Origin: Ktedonobacterales bacterium
GTDB lineage: Bacteria; Chloroflexota; Ktedonobacteria; Ktedonobacterales; Ktedonobacteraceae
Assembly: GCA_027451525.1 (NCBI GenBank)
Contig: DAIDJF010000021.1
Span: forward strand, 1 to 64,000
Direction of reading: 5' to 3'
DNA: 64,000 bases
A program made the translations under genes and the position numbers. Below, one piece after another: positions 7,731 through 15,750 of this stretch. A model generated the notes under the pieces. The model was not told the origin of the DNA. It saw nothing but the letters and a program-made list of their open reading frames with translations, and did no database searches. How positions within the stretch are numbered: the stretch's first letter is position 1; every line of letters begins with the position of its first letter.

Positions 7731-10100
7731 ATGAATAGCTATCCACAACGACTCGATAAATACGAATTGCGCGAACGCCTGGGACAGGGAGGGATGGCAG
7801 AAGTTTGGAAAGCCTTCGACACGCAGTTGCACCGCTATGTCGCGATCAAGCTCTTGCACGCGAATTTGCGCGATGACCCTAATTTTGTCACACGTTTTCA
7901 GCGCGAGGCCCAACTGATTGCTTCACTACACCATCCAAACATTGTGCAGATTCATGATTTTCAAGTGGCACAATCAATATCAGGTCAGGGCAACGAGGCA
8001 CCATTTGCCTATATGGTGATGGACTACGTTGAAGGGCAAACATTGGCAAGCTATATTCAGGCCACATTCGCGCGTGGGAAGCCACCCTCGCCAGCCGAGA
8101 TCGTGCGCCTGTTTACCTCTATCAGCCTCGCCATTGATTATGCCCATCAGAAAGGCATGATTCACCGCGATATCAAACCCTCGAATATCCTGCTTGATGG
8201 ACGCAACACAACTGTCAATCCGATGGGGGAACCTATTCTGACCGACTTTGGTGTCGCCAAACTTATGAGTAGTTCTACCAATACGCAAAGTGGTGCCTTT
8301 CTAGGGACGCCACTTTACATCTCGCCCGAACAGGCATGCGGCTACCCTGGCAACGAACGTAGCGACATCTATTCGCTCGGTATCATTCTCTACGAAATTG
8401 TGACAGGCGTCACGCCATTTCGTGGCATGAATCCGCTCGATGTGATGAATCAACACATCAATAGCACGCCGCTCTCGCCTGTTTTAATCAGTCCGCATAT
8501 TCCACCCGCCCTGACGCTTGTGATTATGCGCTGCCTCTCGAAAGAGCCAGCGGCGCGTTTCCCTACTGCCTCGTCGCTCACAATAGCTCTCGCGGAAGCG
8601 CTCAACCAGCCTATTCCCGAAGTGCTGGGCCAACCCACGTATCCGACAACGCCAATGGAGATGCCAACTGGTTTACAAAATTTTGCCACTTCATCTGCGA
8701 CACACCTTGCATCCCCAGCCGTGCCACCTACCCCCGTTCTCGTCGCGCCAACTGGACAGCCCAATGTCACACCAGTTCTTTCGGCCGCTACATTTTCGAC
8801 TGTCATCACACCACCTACACCTCTAGGCGTGGGCGCACCACTCGCACCAACACAAGCAGGACAAGGCAGCAGGCGCAGAAGATGGTATATCATGCTGGCA
8901 ATTGCCTTCATCGTGCTCCTGCTCGGCTCCAGTCTGGGAGCCTACTTTATCTTCTTTCAACATCCCGTCACATCCCCTTCCATCGTCGGTAACGCCTTTT
9001 TTGTCAGTAGCGGACAGGTGCGCTCTGATACTACCCAGGGAATTGCCGATCAGATCAAGATCGTGCTACACAACGTTCCTGCACCAGCAGCGGGGAAAAG
9101 CTATCATCTCTGGCTTTTAGGCGATCTCTACCCGACGAACACGCCTGATCTGCTCGGCACACCACCTATTCAAGTTCCCTTGCTGCTCACTGCCGCCTTG
9201 CCAGTTCAGAACGGCGGTATCAATTACCTCTATCCCGGTGATACGAACCATGATAACCTGTTCTCCGTGGGTAGCCGTCTCCTGATTACCGAGGAGAGCA
9301 GTAACGCAGATGGCGCCCCCTCAACCGATAGAAACACATGGCAGTACTATGCTGCCTTGCCACAGGACCCCATTCCACTTGACCCCAATCATTTTAGCGC
9401 AGTCATCCACATTCGCCATCTTTTTTATAACGAGAGTGGCATTAGGGTACTGGGACTGCCGGGCGGACTCGACACATGGTTTACGCGCAATACCGAAAAA
9501 TTGTTAGAATGGGCCATTAGTGCTCGCGACTACTGGCAAGGCACAAACACGCCATCCATCAATATACTGCTGATGCATAACCAATTCATCCGCATTTTAG
9601 ACTATCTGGATGGCGCGCCCAACGTGCATATTGATGTTGCAGCGGGAACTCCCTTGCTGGCAGACCCCACATTCTCCAAAGTGGCCTTATTGACGGTTGA
9701 CCCCCAGCATCAAGGTCTGCCGCAGACCGATGCTGTCAACCCACCAGGTTACGTCGATCATATTCAGTTACACGTCAGTCAGGTCAGCAAGGCTGTGGAT
9801 ATTACACCACAGGAGCGCGCATTGACGACCCATATCCTTGACGCTGTTAATAATGCGAAGACATGGCTCCTGCGTGCCCACCAGGACGCCATCCAACTCT
9901 ATCAAATGAATAACCAGCAATTAATGCAACAAAGCAGTGGCGCACTGGTGGATGATTTGGCAACACAAATTACCTACGCATATATAGGCCAGCTTGATGC
10001 ACTCACCAATCAGGTCCATCCAGGAGTGCTACAAATGCATTATGATATCCAACAACTGGCAACATTCACATTTACGACAAATATCCCACAAACAATCTAG
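7731..10100 (+). CDS. Membrane Ser/Thr protein kinase with RskA-like ectodomain
   Basis: 789 aa from ATG 7731, preceded by AAAGGAG. The kinase domain covers about residues 10-290 and is intact: GQGGMAEVWKAF loop, VAIK with K40, HRDIKPSN with D147, TDFGVAK with D172, and a PEQ version of APE. A Pro/Thr-rich linker follows, then a membrane helix near 386-410 after RRRRWYIML. The extracytoplasmic part starts with a beta domain (GNAFFVSSG, AGKSYHLWLLGD) like the RskA C-terminal domain. It continues with about 230 residues of unknown fold containing RNTEKLLEW and PGYVDHI, shared with the preceding pseudokinase. Expected role: a membrane sensor that phosphorylates Ser/Thr of cytoplasmic proteins. 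Member 2 of a three-gene tandem array, probably co-transcribed. Confidence 0.92.
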   Translation: MNSYPQRLDKYELRERLGQGGMAEVWKAFDTQLHRYVAIKLLHANLRDDPNFVTRFQREAQLIASLHHPNIVQIHDFQVAQSISGQGNEAPFAYMVMDYVEGQTLASYIQATFARGKPPSPAEIVRLFTSISLAIDYAHQKGMIHRDIKPSNILLDGRNTTVNPMGEPILTDFGVAKLMSSSTNTQSGAFLGTPLYISPEQACGYPGNERSDIYSLGIILYEIVTGVTPFRGMNPLDVMNQHINSTPLSPVLISPHIPPALTLVIMRCLSKEPAARFPTASSLTIALAEALNQPIPEVLGQPTYPTTPMEMPTGLQNFATSSATHLASPAVPPTPVLVAPTGQPNVTPVLSAATFSTVITPPTPLGVGAPLAPTQAGQGSRRRRWYIMLAIAFIVLLLGSSLGAYFIFFQHPVTSPSIVGNAFFVSSGQVRSDTTQGIADQIKIVLHNVPAPAAGKSYHLWLLGDLYPTNTPDLLGTPPIQVPLLLTAALPVQNGGINYLYPGDTNHDNLFSVGSRLLITEESSNADGAPSTDRNTWQYYAALPQDPIPLDPNHFSAVIHIRHLFYNESGIRVLGLPGGLDTWFTRNTEKLLEWAISARDYWQGTNTPSINILLMHNQFIRILDYLDGAPNVHIDVAAGTPLLADPTFSKVALLTVDPQHQGLPQTDAVNPPGYVDHIQLHVSQVSKAVDITPQERALTTHILDAVNNAKTWLLRAHQDAIQLYQMNNQQLMQQSSGALVDDLATQITYAYIGQLDALTNQVHPGVLQMHYDIQQLATFTFTTNIPQTI

Positions 10101-10128
10101 GGGCATGACAATAACAGGGAGTTTGAGC

Positions 10129-11700
10129 ATGTGTGCTACACTGAGACGGTTGGGCAAATACGAACTACAGGAACGTCTTGCCAGCGGCGGCACGGGTGAG
10201 GTTTGGAAAGCCTTCGACACGCAGTTACAACGCTATGTCGCCATCAAACTCCTGCTCAGCACGGTGCAACATGACCCTGACTTCGTGGAACGTTTTCAGC
10301 GCGAGGCACGCCTGATTGCAGCTTTGCGCCATCCCAATATTGTACCTGTACACGACTTCGCGTTCGCACGTGAAGAAGGCTCAACCATCACGACCGCGTA
10401 TATGGTCATGGCCTATGTACAGGGACAAACACTCGCCGACTACATTCGCCAGACCATTCGGCGCGGTCAACTGCCACCAGCAGCCGATCTCGTCTACATC
10501 TTCGCCAGAATAGGAAGCGCGCTTGACTACGCCCATCAACAGGGAATGATACACCGCGATATCAAGCCGGCGAATATTCTGCTCGATCAACAATTTCCAG
10601 GGGCGCGCCCGATGGGTGAACCGATTTTGACAGATTTTGGTATTGCGCGCCTCAAAAGCGTTTCATCCGCCACTGTAGTCGGCGCGGTACTCGGCACACC
10701 GCTCTACATCGCACCTGAACAGGCTCAGGGCCGCGATAGCGACCGCCGTAGCGACCTCTACTCACTCGGCATCGTCCTCTATGAGATACTGACAGGCGTG
10801 ACACCGTTTCGCGCAGACACGCCGCTAGTGCTGATGATGCAGCATTTACAAGCTGTACCCACGCCACCCGCGCTCATTAATCCTTCCATCACACCCAAGC
10901 TTTCCGGCATTGTGCTGAAAAGTATCGCCAAAAACCCGGACGAACGCTTTCAAAGTGCGCAAGAACTCACTGTTGCCCTCGCCAACGCGCTCAATGTTCC
11001 GCTTCCTCCCGTAGGGGTTGCCTCTGTGCATCTCACTCCACCAAAAGCAGTTAATCCTTTTGATACTCTTCCAGCCGCTTATATTCCACCTTCACCGATT
11101 TCATCACCTGCTCCGGCCACGCCTGCCATTCCTGCCGCTCCTGTTATCCCGCCATCAAAAAAAGTTGATAAGCGGAATAGCAGAGTGACAACACGCACGC
11201 TGGTCCTCTCAGGACTACTCTTACTCCTGTTGATTGCAGGCAGTGTAAGCGCGTTTTTCGTGTTTAAGGGTAAGACAACGCCCCCAACAACCTCCGTAGG
11301 ACAAATTCGCTTTTTTGGGAGTGTACAGGCACGCGCAGGCAGTTACGATAGCTTACAAATTACGCTCCACAATCTGCCTACCCCTGCCGCCAATCATATC
11401 TATTACGCCTGGGTAGATAATCCAGGCATCGAGGGCGAACAACCCCATTGGAAAATGAGCGACCAGAATGGAAATGTGCAGATGACGAACCTGACCTACC
11501 CCGGCTACCCCAATCTGCTAATTGCCAACAGCCTGTTCTTGATTACCGAGGAACAGAACACGGGCAATCCCATCGTGCCCTACACGGACCCCAACGCACG
11601 TCGTTATTACGCCAAAATCAGCAGCACAAGCACCACTGTCTTTGCTGTGTTCCCCTGTCCGCCCTCTAGCAGTTCGCTGGTCTGTATCACAGGCGTATAA
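10129..11700 (+). CDS. Membrane Ser/Thr protein kinase, short ectodomain
   Basis: 523 aa from ATG 10129 (ACAGGGAG upstream); an ATG at 10105 is possible but has a weaker site. The kinase domain is intact: GGTGEVWKAF loop, VAIK with K40, HRDIKPAN with D144, TDFGIAR with D169, and PEQ. The lysine falls at residue 40 in all three paralogues, so they align without gaps at the N-terminus. After a Pro-rich linker, a membrane helix lies near 359-382 (LVLSGLLLLLLIAGSVSAFF). Only the RskA-like beta domain follows (HIYYAWVDN); the 230-residue extension of the two upstream paralogues is missing. The protein ends with a Cys pair in CPPSSSSLVCITGV. Last gene of the array. Confidence 0.92.
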   Translation: MCATLRRLGKYELQERLASGGTGEVWKAFDTQLQRYVAIKLLLSTVQHDPDFVERFQREARLIAALRHPNIVPVHDFAFAREEGSTITTAYMVMAYVQGQTLADYIRQTIRRGQLPPAADLVYIFARIGSALDYAHQQGMIHRDIKPANILLDQQFPGARPMGEPILTDFGIARLKSVSSATVVGAVLGTPLYIAPEQAQGRDSDRRSDLYSLGIVLYEILTGVTPFRADTPLVLMMQHLQAVPTPPALINPSITPKLSGIVLKSIAKNPDERFQSAQELTVALANALNVPLPPVGVASVHLTPPKAVNPFDTLPAAYIPPSPISSPAPATPAIPAAPVIPPSKKVDKRNSRVTTRTLVLSGLLLLLLIAGSVSAFFVFKGKTTPPTTSVGQIRFFGSVQARAGSYDSLQITLHNLPTPAANHIYYAWVDNPGIEGEQPHWKMSDQNGNVQMTNLTYPGYPNLLIANSLFLITEEQNTGNPIVPYTDPNARRYYAKISSTSTTVFAVFPCPPSSSSLVCITGV

Positions 11701-11727
11701 AGGTGATCCAGTTGCTCATTTTCGCTC

Positions 11728-11792
11728 TTGACATATTGCCACAATGGGTATAGTATATTCATATTGGATATACCCATTGTGGCAATATGTCA
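11728..11792 (+). promoter_or_regulatory. padR promoter embedded in a 24-bp perfect inverted repeat
   Basis: The arms at 11729-11752 and 11769-11792 are exact reverse complements over 24 bp with a 16-base spacer. The left arm carries TTGACA (11728-11733), and after a 17-bp spacer TAGTAT (11751-11756) runs from its end into the spacer, so the inverted repeat covers the promoter and start region. The inner arm ends read GGGTATA and TATACCC. The arrangement fits an autorepression operator for the PadR protein encoded 24 bp downstream. The same sequence would fold into a strong RNA hairpin only if transcribed from upstream, where it could also block read-through from the kinase operon. Confidence 0.8.
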
Positions 11793-11815
11793 TTTTACAG
11801 AAGAAGGGACGAAAT

Positions 11816-12208
11816 ATGCCACCAGATACCCGTAGCCCCGATTCTCTACTGCCATTGACGCCTGCTGTGTTTCACATCTTGCTGGCTCTGGCAGACGGAG
11901 AACGCCACGGTTACAGCATCATGCAAGAGATCGCGGCTCAGACGCAAGGCAAATTGCGCATCGGCCCTACAACGCTCTATCGCTCGATCAAGCATATGCT
12001 GAGCGATGGCCTGATTATCGAAACAGAAGCCCGACCCGACCCGGCATTGGATGATGAGCGCAGACGCTATTACCGTCTCACACCCTTTGGACGGCAGGTC
12101 GCGCTCGCCGAAATAGAACGACTGTCACAAGCCCTTCACGTCGCACGCAGCAAAGCACTCTTTGGTGGCTTGCCAACGCGCGCCACGTCGGAAGGAGCCA
12201 CGTCATGA
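11816..12208 (+). CDS. PadR family transcriptional regulator
   Basis: 130 aa from ATG 11816, with AAGGG upstream; a longer frame from 11744 would begin inside the operator and is not accepted. The PadR winged-helix core is clear: LTPAVFHILLALADGERHGYSIMQEI, then IGPTTLYRSIKHMLSDGLI, and the wing DDERRRYYRLTPFGRQ. A C-terminal helix (LAEIERLSQALHVARSKAL) would form the dimer. Such proteins repress nearby genes and usually themselves until a ligand releases them. It overlaps the next gene by 4 bp (ATGA), so the membrane protein is the likely co-regulated partner. Confidence 0.93.
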   Translation: MPPDTRSPDSLLPLTPAVFHILLALADGERHGYSIMQEIAAQTQGKLRIGPTTLYRSIKHMLSDGLIIETEARPDPALDDERRRYYRLTPFGRQVALAEIERLSQALHVARSKALFGGLPTRATSEGATS

Positions 12209-13200
12209 AACATCCTTTATCAACAACGCAAGCGCGTATTATTGCGTTCTCTGTGTACATGTACCGCTGCTTGCTGCGCACAGGACCAAGAGCATTTTTC
12301 GAAGAATATGGCGAGTCCATGCTCCAGGTGTTTCGCCAATGTTGTATTGACGCGCTTCAGCAACGCGGCATCGCAGGTGTGCTATTGCTCTGGTTCCCTA
12401 TGTTTGGCGATCTTTTAACTGGTGTAATCACTGAACACATCACGCAATTGTACGCGCTCATTACGCGCAACCGCCTCGCGCTGGCAGGCTTTAGCGGTGA
12501 AAGGAACAGGACAATGCTGCGCACACAACGCCGCTCCACGCTGATCATCTTTGTCTCGTTCATTCTTTTTGGTCTGGCGTGGCTCAATTTTTTCCGCTTG
12601 AACGACCCGCTCTCTCTCTGGCTCCCGCTTGTGCGCCAACATCCAGAAATCGATGTTACCTACCGCGTGATTAAAATCGCAGGGCAGATAGCCTTGCTCA
12701 TGCTATTAGTTGGCGGCGTGCCATTGTTATTCGCCGTCGTGCGCGATACATGGCGAACGAGGCGACGGAATGTTTTACTTTGGTTTGGAATGACAGCCTT
12801 GCTGCTGACACTGTTTGTAGCTATTACGGCGATCATTCTACTGGCCCCTGCTTGGTGGAAGAATATTGACCCCAATGGCGGCATTTTCTTCATCGTGTTC
12901 TTGCTAACCCTGATCGTAGGTGCGATCAGCATCTGGCGCGCCGTCATTCGGAGTGAGATCAGCGCGCGCCTGCTACGTTTCGCCTTGCTCTCGGCAACGG
13001 TTGTTATTGTAGCAATGCTCATCGCCCTGCTTGCCTCGCTGGTCGAAGGTGCGCTATTCCTCAGCTATGTCCCTGCAACCTTGAACGGCAATGATATCAT
13101 CAATTGGATCATTGCTGACGTGATGATGGTTGTGGCAATCGGCCTTTCCACAGTCGCGCTCTGGCGCGGTCTGCGCACACATCCAGCAACAATTGCATGA
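12205..13200 (+). CDS. Multi-spanning membrane protein co-encoded with PadR
   Basis: 331 aa. No enzymatic motif was recognised. The first 75 residues are amphipathic (CLLRTGPRAFFEEYGESML, then VFRQCCIDALQQRGIAGVL), like the short cytoplasmic prefix often found in PadR-linked membrane proteins. Five to six hydrophobic helices follow: about 112-130, 155-175, 190-212, 222-245, 255-278 and 295-315. ATGA overlap with padR indicates translational coupling, so this is probably the effector of the regulator, such as an envelope stress or drug-response membrane protein (inference). It is not an ABC component by sequence. Confidence 0.8.
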   Translation: MKHPLSTTQARIIAFSVYMYRCLLRTGPRAFFEEYGESMLQVFRQCCIDALQQRGIAGVLLLWFPMFGDLLTGVITEHITQLYALITRNRLALAGFSGERNRTMLRTQRRSTLIIFVSFILFGLAWLNFFRLNDPLSLWLPLVRQHPEIDVTYRVIKIAGQIALLMLLVGGVPLLFAVVRDTWRTRRRNVLLWFGMTALLLTLFVAITAIILLAPAWWKNIDPNGGIFFIVFLLTLIVGAISIWRAVIRSEISARLLRFALLSATVVIVAMLIALLASLVEGALFLSYVPATLNGNDIINWIIADVMMVVAIGLSTVALWRGLRTHPATIA

Positions 13201-13823
13201 AATAATAATGAATATGGGATAGACACAAGAGAGCAAGAGGCCAATCAACAAAAGCAATAGCACATTTAGCCAGAGCTGATCTAGCGATGTGCCTGTATAC
13301 AGCAGAACAGGAAGGTGGTAGAAGGCGAAAAAAATCTGCGGGATAAGCACGGCCAGGACAAGGCGCAAACGCGGACGTTGCGCAAAACCAGTGAACTTGA
13401 GATACAACTGTGGAATAAACAGACCACGCCAGACTGTCTCTTCAAACAAACTGTTGCCTAACAGTTGACTCAGGATCAGCGAGGCCAGCACGAGCACAAC
13501 ACCATACTGGCTCCAGTTCGAGTTTAACGTGACATGCCTGTTGTCGCGAGCGAGGTTACCAGCGCGAAAACTTGAATGAGCAACCAGATAATCAATGTGA
13601 TAAGCAAACCTATAGGAAGCTCGCGCAGATGTAAGCCAACATCTTGTGGACGTAGCTTTCCCAATAGAAAGACCACGCCCACGACGATCACCAGCAGTCC
13701 AAGCAAGTAATTGAAAAATGTACCCAGGGACAATGGCAGCACGATAATAGGAAATAGGATCGTCAGAAGTAGGGCAGTGATGATGACCCACCAGCGCGTG
13801 GCTCTGACCTTCTGAAATTGCAT
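13201..13823 (-). pseudogene. CPBP (CAAX-like) membrane protease, frameshifted and truncated
   Basis: The gene starts at an ATG at 13823 with a perfect AAGGAGG upstream and reads about 100 residues of membrane helices to a stop at 13524-13526. The family core continues in a -1 frame from about 13560: SLFEETVWRGLFIPQLY (EExxxR motif) and FFAFYHLP (FxxxH motif). Near 13200 the second frame loses resemblance after LLLLLIGLLLSC and runs antisense into the neighbouring gene, so the last CPBP helix is absent. One frameshift plus loss of the 3' end indicates decay. A single-base sequencing error could explain the shift but not the missing end. Downstream, 13824-13952 holds nothing I recognise. Confidence 0.75.
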
Positions 13824-13952
13824 GCTGAACCTCCTTGATAATGAGAGTTAGCCGGACATAACCATCAACTTCAGTTTTTCCATCTCAAGCATAGCACACA
13901 GACAGCCAGGAGCAATCACAGCACTCTCACTATCGCCTATCAAAGATGAGAG

Positions 13953-15539
13953 CTATTCTTTGTGCTCAGTTGCCTGTCCCCATCCACCGCCGCCAGGAGA
14001 GGCAATCGTCAATCGATCATTTGGAAAGGTACGCAGGCGAATCTTACCGGGCAAAAGCGTCTCCTCACCATCATGGACAAGGCGATTCTCGCCACACATG
14101 CCCGGCTCACCGCCTTGCAAACCATAAGGTTGCCTCTGCCGTCGCTCCGTGAGTAGCGTAACCTCGGTTGGAACCGTGAAGGTAATCTCACGGACCAGAC
14201 CGTCGCCTCCACGCGCCAGTCCGTGTCCGCCAGAGCCATCGCGCAATTGGTAGCGCGTGATACGCATAGGATAGGCATATTCCAGAGCCTCGACGGGCGT
14301 GTTGAGAGTGTTGCTCATATGTGTGTGAACGCCAGAAAGTCCGTCGAGGTGCGGACGCGCCCCCATGCCACCACCCATCGTCTCATAGTAGGCAAACGGT
14401 TTTTCCGTGCGCGGGTCGATGCCGCCAGCAGTAATATTGTTCATTGTGCCCTGGCTAGCGGCGGGTACGACCTCTGGCAGAGCCTGTGCAAACGCGCCAA
14501 AGATTACATCGGTAATGCGTTGCGATGTCTCCACATTGCCCTGCGCCACAGCAGCGGGTGGACGCGCATTGACGACCGTGCCGGCAGGGGCAATTACGCT
14601 AATCGGCGCAAAGGTTCCATGATTGACGGGCGTATCGTCGGGCATCAGGCAGCGCAACACATAATACGCCGCCGATCGTGCAACAGAGGCTACCGCGTTA
14701 ACATTGCCGCGTGTTTGTGGGCTGCTACCCGTAAAATCAACTGTTACCACACTACCACGTACAGTGACAGTCACCGCGATGGGCACCGGAGTCGTGCCCA
14801 TGCCATCATCATCGAGGGCATCGGCAAAATGATAGGAGCCATCGGGAATCGTCTCAATCGTCGCCTCCGCAATTCGCTGCGCATAATCGATCAGGGCATC
14901 AAAGTGCTCTTCAAGCTGCGCCCTGCCCCAACGCTCAACCAGATCTTGAATGCGGCGTGTCGCGGTGCGATTGGCTGCGACCTGGGCCGCGAGATCGCCA
15001 CGCCGCTCGTCGGGCGTGCGCACATTGCGCAAAATCAGCGTGAGTAAGGGCTGATTGAGCTGCCCTGCCTCCCAAAGCTTGATGGGTGGCAGGATAATCC
15101 CTTCTTGATAAATCTCGCTGGCAAGCGGCATTGAACCAGGGGACATGCCACCGACATCCGCGTGGTGGGCGCGATTAGCCGCAAACCCCAATAGATGCTG
15201 CTCGTGTTCAATCTCAACAAAAATGGGAGCAATCAGCGTGATATCGGGCAGATGCGAACCGCCAAGAAAAGGATCATTAAGGGCGATACAATCTCCAGGG
15301 GCAAAGTGCTCAAACGTGGCGAGGGCCGCTGCAACAGAATCGGGCATGGCTCCCAGATGCACGGGGATATGCGCGGCCTGCGCAATCAGTCGCCCATGTG
15401 CATCAAAGAGGGCACATGAAAAATCACGCCGCTCTTTGATATTGGGAGAGTAGCTGCTATGCATCAGCACCGCACCCATCTCCTCTGCAATCGCCGTCAA
15501 AGCACTGCGAAAAATCTCCAGGCTTACAGGATCTACCAT
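13953..15539 (-). CDS. Hydantoinase B / 5-oxoprolinase beta-type subunit
   Basis: 528 aa from ATG 15539, chosen because GGAG lies 6 bases upstream; the ATG at 15581 has no such site. It matches the HyuB family throughout: DPVSLEIFRSALTAIAEEMG at the start, SPNIKERRDFSCALFD, LNDPFLGGSHLPDITLI, and a glycine-rich end GSGGHGLARGGDGLVREI with ASPGGGGWG. HyuB works with HyuA to open cyclic amides such as hydantoins or 5-oxoproline using ATP. Its hyuA partner lies immediately upstream in transcription (15739-17763), separated by about 200 bp of repeats. The natural substrate cannot be told from sequence. Confidence 0.93.
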   Translation of the reverse strand: MVDPVSLEIFRSALTAIAEEMGAVLMHSSYSPNIKERRDFSCALFDAHGRLIAQAAHIPVHLGAMPDSVAAALATFEHFAPGDCIALNDPFLGGSHLPDITLIAPIFVEIEHEQHLLGFAANRAHHADVGGMSPGSMPLASEIYQEGIILPPIKLWEAGQLNQPLLTLILRNVRTPDERRGDLAAQVAANRTATRRIQDLVERWGRAQLEEHFDALIDYAQRIAEATIETIPDGSYHFADALDDDGMGTTPVPIAVTVTVRGSVVTVDFTGSSPQTRGNVNAVASVARSAAYYVLRCLMPDDTPVNHGTFAPISVIAPAGTVVNARPPAAVAQGNVETSQRITDVIFGAFAQALPEVVPAASQGTMNNITAGGIDPRTEKPFAYYETMGGGMGARPHLDGLSGVHTHMSNTLNTPVEALEYAYPMRITRYQLRDGSGGHGLARGGDGLVREITFTVPTEVTLLTERRQRQPYGLQGGEPGMCGENRLVHDGEETLLPGKIRLRTFPNDRLTIASPGGGGWGQATEHKE

Positions 15540-15637
15540 TATCGTCTCCGTTTGTTCTCTATCGCTCGCCACCATTGGCATTTAACAAATGAATATGGGT
15601 TGCGTATGCGGATGGAATTTTTCAATGCCATCATCAC

Positions 15638-15697
15638 GCCCTTCGTCCACGTCACACGCCCTCGTCCCACGTCACACGCCCTCGTCCCACGTCACAT
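15638..15697. repeat. Three tandem 20-bp repeats
   Basis: Three head-to-tail copies of a 20-bp unit close to GCCCTCGTCCCACGTCACAC: 15638-15657 (variant GCCCTTCGTCCACG...), 15658-15677 and 15678-15697 (last base T). They lie in the 199-bp spacer between hyuA and hyuB. No role is evident; replication slippage is the simplest origin. Confidence 0.8.
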
Positions 15698-15721
15698 GGC
15701 TCCCCAGGCCGATCGATGGGC

Positions 15722-15750
15722 GAGCAGGGCGTGATAAATCACGCCCCTAC
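15722..15750 (-). repeat. Palindromic REP-like element, copy 3
   Basis: On the minus strand it reads GTAGGGGCGTGAT, TT, then ATCACGCCCTGCTCG: an 8-bp stem GGCGTGAT with ATCACGCC (15728-15735 and 15738-15745) around two bases. It has the same GTAGGGGCG...CCTGC frame as the two copies near 260-348. The hyuA stop codon TGA (15739-15741) lies inside it, so the last codons of hyuA (V-G-A-stop) come from the repeat. Confidence 0.65.

Noticed and set aside
13520..13560. Programmed frameshift in the CPBP gene
   Set aside because: No slippery heptamer or stimulatory hairpin is visible at the shift, and the 3' end is missing as well.
14223..15047. Open frame antisense to hyuB
   Set aside because: No start signal and no family; hyuB is unambiguous on the opposite strand.
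15638..15697. CRISPR-like array
   Set aside because: Units are contiguous without spacers and only three in number; no cas genes are nearby.
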